From Clostridium sp. (lineage in GTDB: Bacteria > Bacillota > Dethiobacteria > Dethiobacterales > Dethiobacteraceae), in NCBI GenBank assembly GCA_018335695.1, contig JAGXRV010000002.1:1-52019 (forward strand): a DNA stretch of 52,019 nucleotides, read 5' to 3'. Shown here one piece after another: positions 26,418 through 34,436 of this stretch. Each line of letters starts with the position of its first letter. The first letter of the stretch is position 1. A program made the position numbers and the translations under genes. Under the pieces are notes generated by a model. It searched no databases and was not told the origin of the DNA. It saw only the letters and a list, made by a program, of their open reading frames with translations.

Positions 26418-27452
26418 TTACATTAACCTGCGCGGTGAAAGCGTAACTCTGCGCAACAGCTCAATCTCTGTCAGCGCTTTTCCCGCGCCTAAGGCAACAC
26501 AATCCAACGGATTTTCCGCAAGATAGACCGGCATACTTGTTTCTCTGGCAACCAACTTGTCAAGTCCATGCAAAAGCGCGCCCCCGCCGGTCATAACAAT
26601 GCCTTTATCCATAATATCGGCCGCCAGCTCAGGCGGAGATTTTTCCAGTGTGATTTTTATCGCATCCAAAATACTCGCCACAGGGTCGGCTAAGGCTTGT
26701 TCGATTTCCCTATCGGTTATCTCTTGAGTTTTAGGCAAACCACTAATCAGATCCCGCCCGCGGATTTCCATAGTACGCGCTTGCTCACCCCTACAAGCCG
26801 TCCCAATCGCAATCTTAATTTCTTCAGCCGTCCGCTCGCCAATCATCAGACTATAGTTCTTCTTTATATATTGAGTGATCGCTTCATCCATTTCATCGCC
26901 ACCCACCCGAATAGAACGGCTAGTCACAATGCCGCCCAGGGAAATAATTGCCACTTCTGTTGTGCCGCCGCCGATATCCACAATCATGCTGCCGGTGGGT
27001 TCTTCCACGGGCAGACCGGCTCCGATAGCTGCCGCCATCGGCTCCTCAATTAAAAAAGCTTCTTTTGCGCCGGCTTGTTTAGTAGCGTCAATCACCGCCC
27101 GTTTTTCCACCTCCGTCACGCCGGAAGGAACACAAACAACCACATGCGCCTTAAAAATGGCTCTTCTTTTATATGCTTTGCCGATAAAATGGCGAAGCAT
27201 CGTCTGTGTTATGTCAAAATCGGCGATTACGCCGTCCTTCATCGGACGAATGGCTACAATATTGCCGGGTGTACGCCCAATCATTCTTTTTGCTTCTTCG
27301 CCTACAGCAAGCACAGTACCTGAATCTCTGCGGATAGCTACCACAGAAGGTTCTCTTAGCACAATTCCTTTTCCTTTTACAAAAACGAGAGTATTGGCAG
27401 TTCCCAGGTCAATCCCAATATCCCTGGAAAAAAAATTCGTCAAAAACCGCAT
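26418..27452 (-). CDS. mreB: Rod shape-determining actin homolog MreB
   Basis: MreB filaments organise sidewall synthesis. The 344-residue protein begins [23 protein letters not shown] and carries the actin-fold nucleotide motifs [23 protein letters not shown] and VMTGGGALL. The chosen ATG at 27452 has AAAGGAG 8 bases upstream. It is the first gene of mreBCD-pbp2, with a palindromic promoter region just upstream. Confidence 0.96.
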   Translation of the reverse strand: MRFLTNFFSRDIGIDLGTANTLVFVKGKGIVLREPSVVAIRRDSGTVLAVGEEAKRMIGRTPGNIVAIRPMKDGVIADFDITQTMLRHFIGKAYKRRAIFKAHVVVCVPSGVTEVEKRAVIDATKQAGAKEAFLIEEPMAAAIGAGLPVEEPTGSMIVDIGGGTTEVAIISLGGIVTSRSIRVGGDEMDEAITQYIKKNYSLMIGERTAEEIKIAIGTACRGEQARTMEIRGRDLISGLPKTQEITDREIEQALADPVASILDAIKITLEKSPPELAADIMDKGIVMTGGGALLHGLDKLVARETSMPVYLAENPLDCVALGAGKALTEIELLRRVTLSPRRLM

Positions 27453-27474
27453 AGATGCGTCTCCTTTCGTCATC

Positions 27475-27518
27475 AAACCTGCTATAGTCCATTATAGCAG
27501 GTTTGTTCACAACCTCAA
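27475..27518 (-). promoter_or_regulatory. Candidate mreB promoter with palindromic operator
   Basis: Minus strand TTGAGG, a 16-base spacer and TATAAT. The TATAAT lies inside a perfect 12-bp inverted repeat AAACCTGCTATA/TATAGCAGGTTT (27475-27504, 6-base loop). No T-tract follows, so a protein binding site or a transcript hairpin is more likely than a terminator. Confidence 0.55.
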
Positions 27519-27542
27519 GATGTAAGTTCTTATTAGCAGGAA

Positions 27543-28241
27543 TTAACTATTGCCGAGCAATCCCTTTTCCCGAAAACTGACAAAATTCCCATCGCCAATA
27601 ATTATATGATCCAAAATTTCAATGCCAATAAGCCTTCCCGCCTCCGAAAGCCGCCTAGTCACATCTAAATCCTCCCGGCTAGGCGTAGGATCTCCGCTTG
27701 GATGGTTATGAAGCAAGATTATACTGGCGCAAGATTTACGAATAGCAGGTCGAAAAACTTCACGCGGATGCACCAATGAAGTATTTAGGCTGCCGATAGA
27801 AATCTCTTCAATCCCAAGTACTTTATGCTTGCTGTCCAACAGCACCACGCGAAAATGTTCGCGTAAGTTGTGCCGCATTTCCTCCATAACAAGTCCTGCG
27901 GCATCACCGGGGGATGAAACGATAGGCAATTCTGTTCTGAGTCGTGAAGCAAGCCGTGTAGACAACTCAAGCGCCGCCAAAATCGTCACCGCTTTGGCTG
28001 CACCTAAACCTTTAATCTGCAAAAGCTCATCCAAGCAGCAACGCGGCAGCTGCTGCAGCCCCCCTGCTTCAAACAAAATTCTTTCCGCCAACTGGACAGC
28101 CGTCTCCTGAGATGTACCGCTGCGAATTAAAATCGCAAGAAGTTCCGCGTCGGATAATTTGCCGGCTCCTCCGGCCAGTAATCTTTCCCTGGGCCTTTCA
28201 CTTGGTGGCAAATCCTTGATGGTCAGGCGCCGTGTTGTCAT
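27543..28241 (-). CDS. radC: RadC/JAB-domain protein
   Basis: A 232-residue protein with an N-terminal UPF0758 region, a helix-hairpin-helix (about 70-90, LLQIKGLGAAKAVTI) and a JAMM/MPN metal-site domain with H178-x-H180 in LLHNHPSGDPTPS and D191. The biological role is unsettled; the old DNA repair link was withdrawn. It overlaps the end of maf by 44 bp and precedes mreB, the standard order maf-radC-mreB. Confidence 0.94.
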   Translation of the reverse strand: MTTRRLTIKDLPPSERPRERLLAGGAGKLSDAELLAILIRSGTSQETAVQLAERILFEAGGLQQLPRCCLDELLQIKGLGAAKAVTILAALELSTRLASRLRTELPIVSSPGDAAGLVMEEMRHNLREHFRVVLLDSKHKVLGIEEISIGSLNTSLVHPREVFRPAIRKSCASIILLHNHPSGDPTPSREDLDVTRRLSEAGRLIGIEILDHIIIGDGNFVSFREKGLLGNS

Positions 28242-28827
28242 TACTCTCAGCTCCTTCCCAGATTCTAACCCCCACTAGCGTAAGTAACTTAGAAAGCGCA
28301 GACAACGGCAGTCCCACTACGTTAAAGTAGCATCCTTCCAGTTTTTCCACAAACATTGCAGCTCTTCCCTGAATTCCGTATCCACCCGCTTTATCGTAAG
28401 ACTCTCCGCTAGCCAAATACCATGCAATTTCGGCCTGACTGATTTCTCGCATAGTCACTGCTGTTTTTTCCACGTGGCAACAGAGCAAACCGTCAGGTTG
28501 GCGAAGAACTGCTATGCCTGTTAAAACTTCGTGTCGCCTACCGGAAAGACTCGTAAGCATTCTGCCTGCATCAGCAGCATCTCGCGGCTTGCCAAGCAGC
28601 GTCCCATTCAGACAGACAACAGTATCAGCCGCAATAATCACGCAGTCGGCAAAATTTTTGGCGACCGCCTTTGCTTTAGAGATAGCCAAAAGCTTAACAA
28701 GTATCGCCGGATCAGATTCTTCATTTTCTTCAGCTATCCCGCTTGCCGACACAAGAAAACTCAATCCCAATTGTCTTAACAATTCGGCGCGGCGCGGTGA
28801 TGCCGAAGCCAATACTAATTTCCGCAT
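28198..28827 (-). CDS. maf: Maf nucleotide pyrophosphatase
   Basis: Maf hydrolyses dTTP, UTP or modified nucleotides and is linked to septum control. The family start LVLASASPRRAELLRQLGL is present, along with IIAADTVVCLNGTLLGKP and SYDKAGGYGIQGRAAMFVEKLEGCYFNVVGLP. Start ATG 28827 follows GGGGGAA. It is the gene before radC. Confidence 0.95.
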   Translation of the reverse strand: MRKLVLASASPRRAELLRQLGLSFLVSASGIAEENEESDPAILVKLLAISKAKAVAKNFADCVIIAADTVVCLNGTLLGKPRDAADAGRMLTSLSGRRHEVLTGIAVLRQPDGLLCCHVEKTAVTMREISQAEIAWYLASGESYDKAGGYGIQGRAAMFVEKLEGCYFNVVGLPLSALSKLLTLVGVRIWEGAESNDNTAPDHQGFATK

Positions 28828-28847
28828 AGCTTCCCCCAATGCTAAGA

Positions 28848-29369
28848 CTAAATGTCAGTTAACACTTTGCGAAGCGCTTTTTGAGTATATACTACTACCA
28901 GGCCGGTGAAAAAGCCGGTAGGAATAGCCAAAAGCAATAATAAGGGCAAATAAATTTTGAGCAAATTAAAATTGCCAATAACGAGACTGGCCACCGTAAC
29001 CTGTGCCGTATTGTGCGCTACAGCTCCCATAATGCTTACTGCGACAAGTGATATCTTCCCTCGCTTCCAAAGCGCTATCCCCAGCGCCATCACCAAGGTG
29101 GAAATAACGGCACCGCTAAAACTTAGATAAAAGCCAAAGCCGGGAAAATTTCCCAAAAATATGCCGCCAAGCAGTGAGCGAATCACAGCGATATACATTG
29201 CCGCCGCAAACCCGAAAATCACAAAAGCTAATAAAGTTATCACGTTTGCCAAGCCGAGCTTTGCCCCCGGGACAAGCATGGGAACCGGCAGTAAGGCTTC
29301 CACAGTATGCATAACCAAAGCGAAAGCGACCAATATAGCCAACTGGGTCATTTTTTTTGTACGCAGCAT
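28848..29369 (-). CDS. Gx transporter family membrane protein
   Basis: A 173-residue, about five-helix protein (MTQLAILVAFALVMHTVEALLPVPM..PGAKLGLANVITLLAF, then LGNFPGFGFYLSFSGAVISTLVM). This family (also named heptaprenyl diphosphate synthase component I) resembles ECF substrate-binding subunits and often sits by apbE or rnf genes, so a role in flavin or isoprenoid supply is possible but unproven. It starts directly after apbE. Confidence 0.85.
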   Translation of the reverse strand: MLRTKKMTQLAILVAFALVMHTVEALLPVPMLVPGAKLGLANVITLLAFVIFGFAAAMYIAVIRSLLGGIFLGNFPGFGFYLSFSGAVISTLVMALGIALWKRGKISLVAVSIMGAVAHNTAQVTVASLVIGNFNLLKIYLPLLLLLAIPTGFFTGLVVVYTQKALRKVLTDI

Positions 29370-30473
29370 TTAGAGAATTTCAACCTGCCCTTCCAGTCCG
29401 GAAGAAAGATGTACTTGAGCATCTTCTGTAATAATAATCGCTTCCACCCCTGGTAATGATTCTACCAAAGCCATTCCCCGCTCCAGTCCCATGACAAAGA
29501 CGGCGGTTGAATACGCATCTGCCGTGAAAGCGTCAGGAGCCATAATTGTCACACTGGTCACCCCGCGGGCAGGCATCCCTGTCTGCGGGTCGAGGAGATG
29601 ATGATAACGTTGCCCCTCTGCAGTAAAAAAGCGCTCATAATCACCGGAAGTTACAATAGCCTGATTCCTAATGTCCACTATAGCCACCAGTTCCCGCCGC
29701 TCCCGTGGATGGCGGATACCAATTCGCCAAGGCGAACCGTCAGGCTTTGAGCCAATGGCGCGGATATCGCCACCGGCGTCTACAGTCCCCGAGCTGACAC
29801 CGGCTGCCTGCAACACTTCCACTGCCCTATCCACGATAAAGCCTTTAGCTATACCGCCTAGGTCCAACTTCATCCCTTCATTTTCCAAAAACACTTGCAT
29901 GCCATCCTCAGCTAAGCGCACCCTCCTGTAATCCACAAGCGGCAACACTTTTGCCAAGTCCTGCTCCGAAGGTACGACTGTATTTCCGGTACCAAACCCC
30001 CATAGCTCGAGCAGAGGCGCCACAGTTAAATCGAAAGCGCCGCTTGAAAGCAGACTCACTTCCAGTGCCAAACTAATATTTTTGAATGTGTCGGCAGAAA
30101 CGCTAACCGGCTCTTTGCCGGCCAGATTGTTAATCGCAGTTATCTCAGAATCTGCACGGTGCCTGTCAAGGATGGCCTCCAAACTGACCGCCGCAAAGGA
30201 GGCGTCAGTCAGAGCCTGTTCTCCTGCTTTAACATTTGTAGTATAGATAATCGTTTCCACCACAGTACTCATGAGAAACTCTGTCCGTGCCAGTCTTTTA
30301 GGACCGCCTGGCAGCCCGCCGGATCTGACCATATGAATAATAAAGAGAACAAGCAGAATCTGCGCCACGATAATCGCAATAATCAATCGGCGAGGCCAGC
30401 GTGGAAGTCTCACTCTACATCGCTCCAATATAGTTGTCTGCTTCAGTTTATCACGGAAAAAGTCGGTGCGCAA
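29370..30473 (-). CDS. apbE: ApbE, FAD:protein FMN transferase
   Basis: ApbE moves FMN from FAD onto a Thr of flavoproteins such as RnfG, RnfD and NqrBC. The 367-residue protein has one N-terminal membrane helix (about 29-48) where most have a lipoprotein signal, then the ApbE domain with GKEPVSVSADTFKNI, DLGGIAKGFIVDRAVEVL, AGGDIRAIG and DAFTADAYSTAVFVMG. Start is TTG at 30473, with GAGAGGGG five bases upstream. That ribosome binding site lies inside a dispersed repeat. The likely clients are the Rnf subunits encoded 9-12 kb away. Confidence 0.92.
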   Translation of the reverse strand: MRTDFFRDKLKQTTILERCRVRLPRWPRRLIIAIIVAQILLVLFIIHMVRSGGLPGGPKRLARTEFLMSTVVETIIYTTNVKAGEQALTDASFAAVSLEAILDRHRADSEITAINNLAGKEPVSVSADTFKNISLALEVSLLSSGAFDLTVAPLLELWGFGTGNTVVPSEQDLAKVLPLVDYRRVRLAEDGMQVFLENEGMKLDLGGIAKGFIVDRAVEVLQAAGVSSGTVDAGGDIRAIGSKPDGSPWRIGIRHPRERRELVAIVDIRNQAIVTSGDYERFFTAEGQRYHHLLDPQTGMPARGVTSVTIMAPDAFTADAYSTAVFVMGLERGMALVESLPGVEAIIITEDAQVHLSSGLEGQVEIL

Positions 30474-30480
30474 TAATTCC

Positions 30481-30517
30481 CCTCTCCCACTGGGAGAGGG
30501 TTAGGGTGAGGGCAAGG
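30481..30517. repeat. Dispersed repeat family 2, copy 2
   Basis: CCTCTCCCACTGGGAGAGGGTT with the tail AGGGTGAGGG. Reverse orientation relative to copies at 19647 and 44377. It lies between the apbE start and the antiporter operon and provides the purine-rich ribosome binding site of apbE. Confidence 0.75.
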
Positions 30518-30561
30518 AATATTCTCATCTTTCCGCTGATGCCGTAGGGATGATGGGTCTA

Positions 30562-32871
30562 CTAGTTAAAGCGGGTGTAATAAAGCAAAATAATGAGGAA
30601 GAGCCCCAGTGTCAAAGCTATCAGGAGTGAATCGAAGTTAAGGTTTTTAATATTCCAGTCAGATTGACTGCCTCGCATCCGCTCCCACAGGCTGCGGGAA
30701 TGCTCGCCGGATTGCTCATACGCCTCGCCCAGTGAACTATCAAACTCCGCCGTCTTATCAACAAACTGCCGCGCCATCTGCCCTGATTTTTCATAGGTGT
30801 CGTTTATTGCGCCATCTAATTGTTCTGCTCCGTCCACGATCTTGCGCGCTACGCCGCCAGATTTTTCATAGGCGTCATTTATCACACCGTCAAACTGCTC
30901 TGCTCCATCGGCAATCATGCGCGCCACGCCGCCTGACTTTTCATAGGCATCATTTATCACACCGTCAAATCTTTCTGCCTGTTCCGCTAAATGGCGCGCA
31001 GCCACTCCGCTGCTTTCATAAACTTTATTGACAGAAGAATCAAAAACAGTGATATATTTGCACATCTCCGAAGCAATTTTTCCGGACTTCAAATATGTCC
31101 TATTGATCGCGGAATCAAAGGCTGTGCCAAAATTACAGCAGGTTTTAAAGAAAAAACGAGCCGCCGGCAGATAAAAGCTATACTCCACGCTAAGCCACTC
31201 CGGAGCCTTCCAGTCAAAAATCCGCTTATGGTCTAAAATCAGATACATTACAGCAGCCAAAGCAAAAACCAAAAGCGGCTCCTGCAAGTCATACCACAGG
31301 AAGAAGTTGATTTCCTTTAAAGCTTTGAAACCATAAGCATCAAAAGAGAAGCCGGCTCCAGCCGGAATAACAATGCGGTTGAGGACAAAGTTGGGAAAAA
31401 AGCCGACGGCTAGAATTGCCGCCGAATAGAAGAACAAAATAACCTTGATCAGCGGCGATACCTTAAAATCTAAATTGGAGTGTTCCCTTCGCATATTCCC
31501 CAAAAACAGTCCGGCGAAAAGCTTGGCAAAATAGACCACAGTCATCGCGCTGGCTAAGACATAAAACTTCTCAGCCACAAATAAACTGGTAAACTCCCCG
31601 CCATATTTATAGGCGTAAACAATGGCTCGGTGCATAATTGCCTTAGAGGCATAGCCGCTCCCGCCGGGTACGCCGGCAATGGCAACATAGGAAATCAGAA
31701 AAATAACCGCCAGGAAAGGAAGTTTTTTCATCATTCCCCGGACGCGACTAATATCCACATCCAAAGTGATCAGATAAACTGCTCCCACGACCATAAAGAG
31801 CGACGCCTTAAAGACTGAGTGATTAATTATATGATACATCGCTCCGGAAAAGCCTATCGCCCCTTTTTCAAAGCCGAGAAAAGCGGCCACGCCGATGCAC
31901 ATCAGTATATAGCCCATCTGACTGACACTACTATAGGCCAAGATTCGCTTGGCATTATGCTGCAGGATTGCCAAGGCAGCCCCCATTACCATCGTGAGAA
32001 TCCCCAGCCAAATGATAGCTAGTCCAATATATTTTATTACTTCCGCGCCAGCCGGCACAACCGCCGGATTTGCCGGAGTAAAAATCATGCCCACAATCCG
32101 GATCATCCCATAGGCACCGGCCTTCAACATAGCTGCTGATGAAACAGCGTTTATCGGGGAGGGGCCTACTTCATAGGCTCTCGGCATCCAAATATGCAGC
32201 GGCGCCATCCCCATCTTGATACCAAAGCCCACCATAAACAACGGAATGACAAGCAGTGGGTTAATGCCGGCCGCCAGAATTCTCTCCAGCATGGGTACTA
32301 AATCAAGTGTACCTACGCCTGCAAAGAGGATGAAAATGCCCATCAGGAGCGCCAGTCCTCCAGCCACACCCATATAAATTGTGATGCTACCAGCCCGAAT
32401 AGCTTCCGGTGTTTGACGATGAATAACGAGAACATAGGAAGAGAATGTCATCAGCTCGAAAAAAAGGAAAAGACTAAACAAATCTCCAGCCAAAACTACG
32501 CCCAGACAATGAGCAAGAGTTAAAAGCAGAAACAGATAAAATCTATTCTGGGCATGCTCCTTCCTCATGTAGACGGTGGCATAGATTGTAGCAAAAAGCC
32601 AGCTCAGCGAAAACAGCGCAGCAAAGACGAAGCCGAGAAAGTCCACACGGAAATAAAGTCCGTAGCTCATTAAGTCCGCAAAACGATAGACGACTGTGCC
32701 GGTCTGGACATAAGGATAAAGCGAGAGGACAATGCCGCATGTAGCCAAAGCTACCAGCACCGCCAACAAATTACGCAGTTTCTCCGAGAGATATCCTGCC
32801 AGAAAGACAGGCAACGCACCCAGCCAAGGGACTAAGATGGCCGCCACCGGCAAAAAGGATGTGAAGGTCAT
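30562..32871 (-). CDS. NuoL/MrpA-like antiporter subunit with repetitive C-terminus
   Basis: A 769-residue membrane protein. Residues 1 to about 550 are the proton-conducting antiporter fold of NuoL/MrpA/MbhH (SEKLRNLLAVLVA, YSSVSQMGYILMCIGVAAFLG, KASLFMVVGAVYLITL). The C-terminus is unusual: six repeats of 25 residues (579-728) with the pattern FDxxINxxYEKSGxxAR, then a final hydrophobic helix (about 744-766). NuoL also has a long amphipathic helix followed by a last membrane helix, so the repeats may be an analogous lateral arm. It is the last gene of the operon, starting 5 bp after the second MrpD-like gene. Confidence 0.9.
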   Translation of the reverse strand: MTFTSFLPVAAILVPWLGALPVFLAGYLSEKLRNLLAVLVALATCGIVLSLYPYVQTGTVVYRFADLMSYGLYFRVDFLGFVFAALFSLSWLFATIYATVYMRKEHAQNRFYLFLLLTLAHCLGVVLAGDLFSLFLFFELMTFSSYVLVIHRQTPEAIRAGSITIYMGVAGGLALLMGIFILFAGVGTLDLVPMLERILAAGINPLLVIPLFMVGFGIKMGMAPLHIWMPRAYEVGPSPINAVSSAAMLKAGAYGMIRIVGMIFTPANPAVVPAGAEVIKYIGLAIIWLGILTMVMGAALAILQHNAKRILAYSSVSQMGYILMCIGVAAFLGFEKGAIGFSGAMYHIINHSVFKASLFMVVGAVYLITLDVDISRVRGMMKKLPFLAVIFLISYVAIAGVPGGSGYASKAIMHRAIVYAYKYGGEFTSLFVAEKFYVLASAMTVVYFAKLFAGLFLGNMRREHSNLDFKVSPLIKVILFFYSAAILAVGFFPNFVLNRIVIPAGAGFSFDAYGFKALKEINFFLWYDLQEPLLVFALAAVMYLILDHKRIFDWKAPEWLSVEYSFYLPAARFFFKTCCNFGTAFDSAINRTYLKSGKIASEMCKYITVFDSSVNKVYESSGVAARHLAEQAERFDGVINDAYEKSGGVARMIADGAEQFDGVINDAYEKSGGVARKIVDGAEQLDGAINDTYEKSGQMARQFVDKTAEFDSSLGEAYEQSGEHSRSLWERMRGSQSDWNIKNLNFDSLLIALTLGLFLIILLYYTRFN
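30688..31137 (-). repeat. Six in-frame 75-bp repeats in the antiporter subunit
   Basis: Six consecutive 25-codon units. The third to fifth (AEQFDGVINDAYEKSGG type) are nearly identical, the outer ones are more diverged. Conserved positions are F/L-D, N/L-x-x-x-Y, S-G and A/S-R. Confidence 0.93.
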
Positions 32872-32876
32872 GTTGA

Positions 32877-34370
32877 CTAGAATCCTCCCCTAAGCAAATA
32901 TTCTGCGGCCACCCGGGACAGGTCAAAAGGCAAGTTGGAGGGGAGAAGCCCAAACAGCAGGCAACTAACCGCCAAGATAGCGATCGGTATCAACATTTTA
33001 TAGGGAGCCTCATTAATTTTAATCAATTCATGCTTGTGACCTTCTCCTTGCTCTTCACCAAAAAAAGCAGCGATAATAATAGGCAAGTAATAAAGTCCGT
33101 TTAACAAGCTGCTAATCAAGAGAATCAGCACGTAGAAAGGAACGCCGGCATCCATCGCCCCAAGCGATAGTGTCCACTTACTTAAAAAACCGTTAAATGG
33201 CGGAATACCAATCATCGACAAGGCTGCCAATGTAAAAGCAAACATTGTAAACGGCATCTGGCGGCCAATACCGCCCAAGTCCCTAATGTTCTTCTTGCCT
33301 GTTTTTAAGATAATTGCTCCGGCAGCCAAAAAGAGGGTACTCTTCATAAAAGCGTGGCTGAAAATATGGAAAATGTTCCCCATCAGTGCGCGCTCGTTCA
33401 GGATAGAAATGCCAAGCAAAATGTAGCCCATTTGACCAACACTGGAGTATGCGAGTCGACGCTTCAGGTTTTCCTGAGTGATGGCAACGGCGGAGCCTAA
33501 CAGAATGGTAATGACGGCAACCACGGCAATAATTATCGTCCAACCGGTTGCCTGCATAAATTCTATACCGTAAACATGGAAGATAACCCGCAGCAAACCG
33601 TACGCGCCTGTTTTCAACATGATTCCGGAAAGCAACGCACTGGCAGGAGACGGTGCCACAGGATGGGCGTCCGGCAGCCAGACGTGCAACGGAAACATCC
33701 CGGCTTTCATGCCAAAACCAATCAGGAAAGAGATAAAGGCAAAAAATGCCAAGTTTGACGGTTCACTGATCAGAGGCACAGGATTACTCAACGAGACTGA
33801 ACCGCCTAATTCAAATGTGATGATTATTCCGAAGAAAAGAGCCAATCCGCCGATAATCGTCATAATCAGATATTTGTAGCCGGCACGGAGCGCTTCAATC
33901 GTTTCCTCATGAACGACCAGTACATAGGAAATCAGTGACATCAATTCAAAGAAAACAAAAAGCGTGAAAAGGTCTCCCGCCATAAAAATACCCATACAAC
34001 TGGCCAGAGTAATAATTAATACCGGATAATAACGGTTGCAGCCATGCTCCTTGCACATATAATCAATAGAGTAAATCGCTACAAGCATCCAAATAAACGA
34101 TGAAAGTAAAGCTAAAGAAAAGCTCAGGATATCAACTCTAAAAGAAACAGCCAAATTGGGCAGAATCTGAAACAACTCGAACTCAATAATATTACCGGCC
34201 ATGACTCCGGGATACAGCGCCAGCACGGAAAGAAACGTTACTACAGAGGTGGCTACGGCCAATGCATTACGCATCTTCTCGGATCGCTGCTCCACATAAT
34301 AAATCACTACAGTCATTACCATCGGGAACATCACAATCCAAACAGGTAGAAATGAACCTAAAAGCTGCAT
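32877..34370 (-). CDS. MrpD-like antiporter subunit 2
   Basis: A 497-residue, about 14-helix protein of the NuoM/N-MrpD group. Typical text includes LFELMSLISYVLVVHEETIEALRAGYKYL, MKAGMFPLHVWLPDAHPVAPSPASALLSG and SSVGQMGYILLGISI, which carry the conserved Glu, Lys and His of the proton path. It would form one of three antiporter-type subunits of the complex. It lies 65 bp downstream of the first MrpD-like gene, with a hairpin in the gap. Confidence 0.92.
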   Translation of the reverse strand: MQLLGSFLPVWIVMFPMVMTVVIYYVEQRSEKMRNALAVATSVVTFLSVLALYPGVMAGNIIEFELFQILPNLAVSFRVDILSFSLALLSSFIWMLVAIYSIDYMCKEHGCNRYYPVLIITLASCMGIFMAGDLFTLFVFFELMSLISYVLVVHEETIEALRAGYKYLIMTIIGGLALFFGIIITFELGGSVSLSNPVPLISEPSNLAFFAFISFLIGFGMKAGMFPLHVWLPDAHPVAPSPASALLSGIMLKTGAYGLLRVIFHVYGIEFMQATGWTIIIAVVAVITILLGSAVAITQENLKRRLAYSSVGQMGYILLGISILNERALMGNIFHIFSHAFMKSTLFLAAGAIILKTGKKNIRDLGGIGRQMPFTMFAFTLAALSMIGIPPFNGFLSKWTLSLGAMDAGVPFYVLILLISSLLNGLYYLPIIIAAFFGEEQGEGHKHELIKINEAPYKMLIPIAILAVSCLLFGLLPSNLPFDLSRVAAEYLLRGGF

Positions 34371-34392
34371 TTCCTCATCTCCCCTTCTTTAA

Positions 34393-34436
34393 ATAAAGCT
34401 CTCCCCAAAATGTTCATCGCAACATTAAAGCTTTAT
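34393..34436 (-). other. Hairpin between the two MrpD-like genes
   Basis: ATAAAGCT/AGCTTTAT (8 bp) with an inner AATGTT/AACATT stem. No T-tract follows on the minus strand, so it may stabilise or process the operon mRNA rather than end it. Confidence 0.5.
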
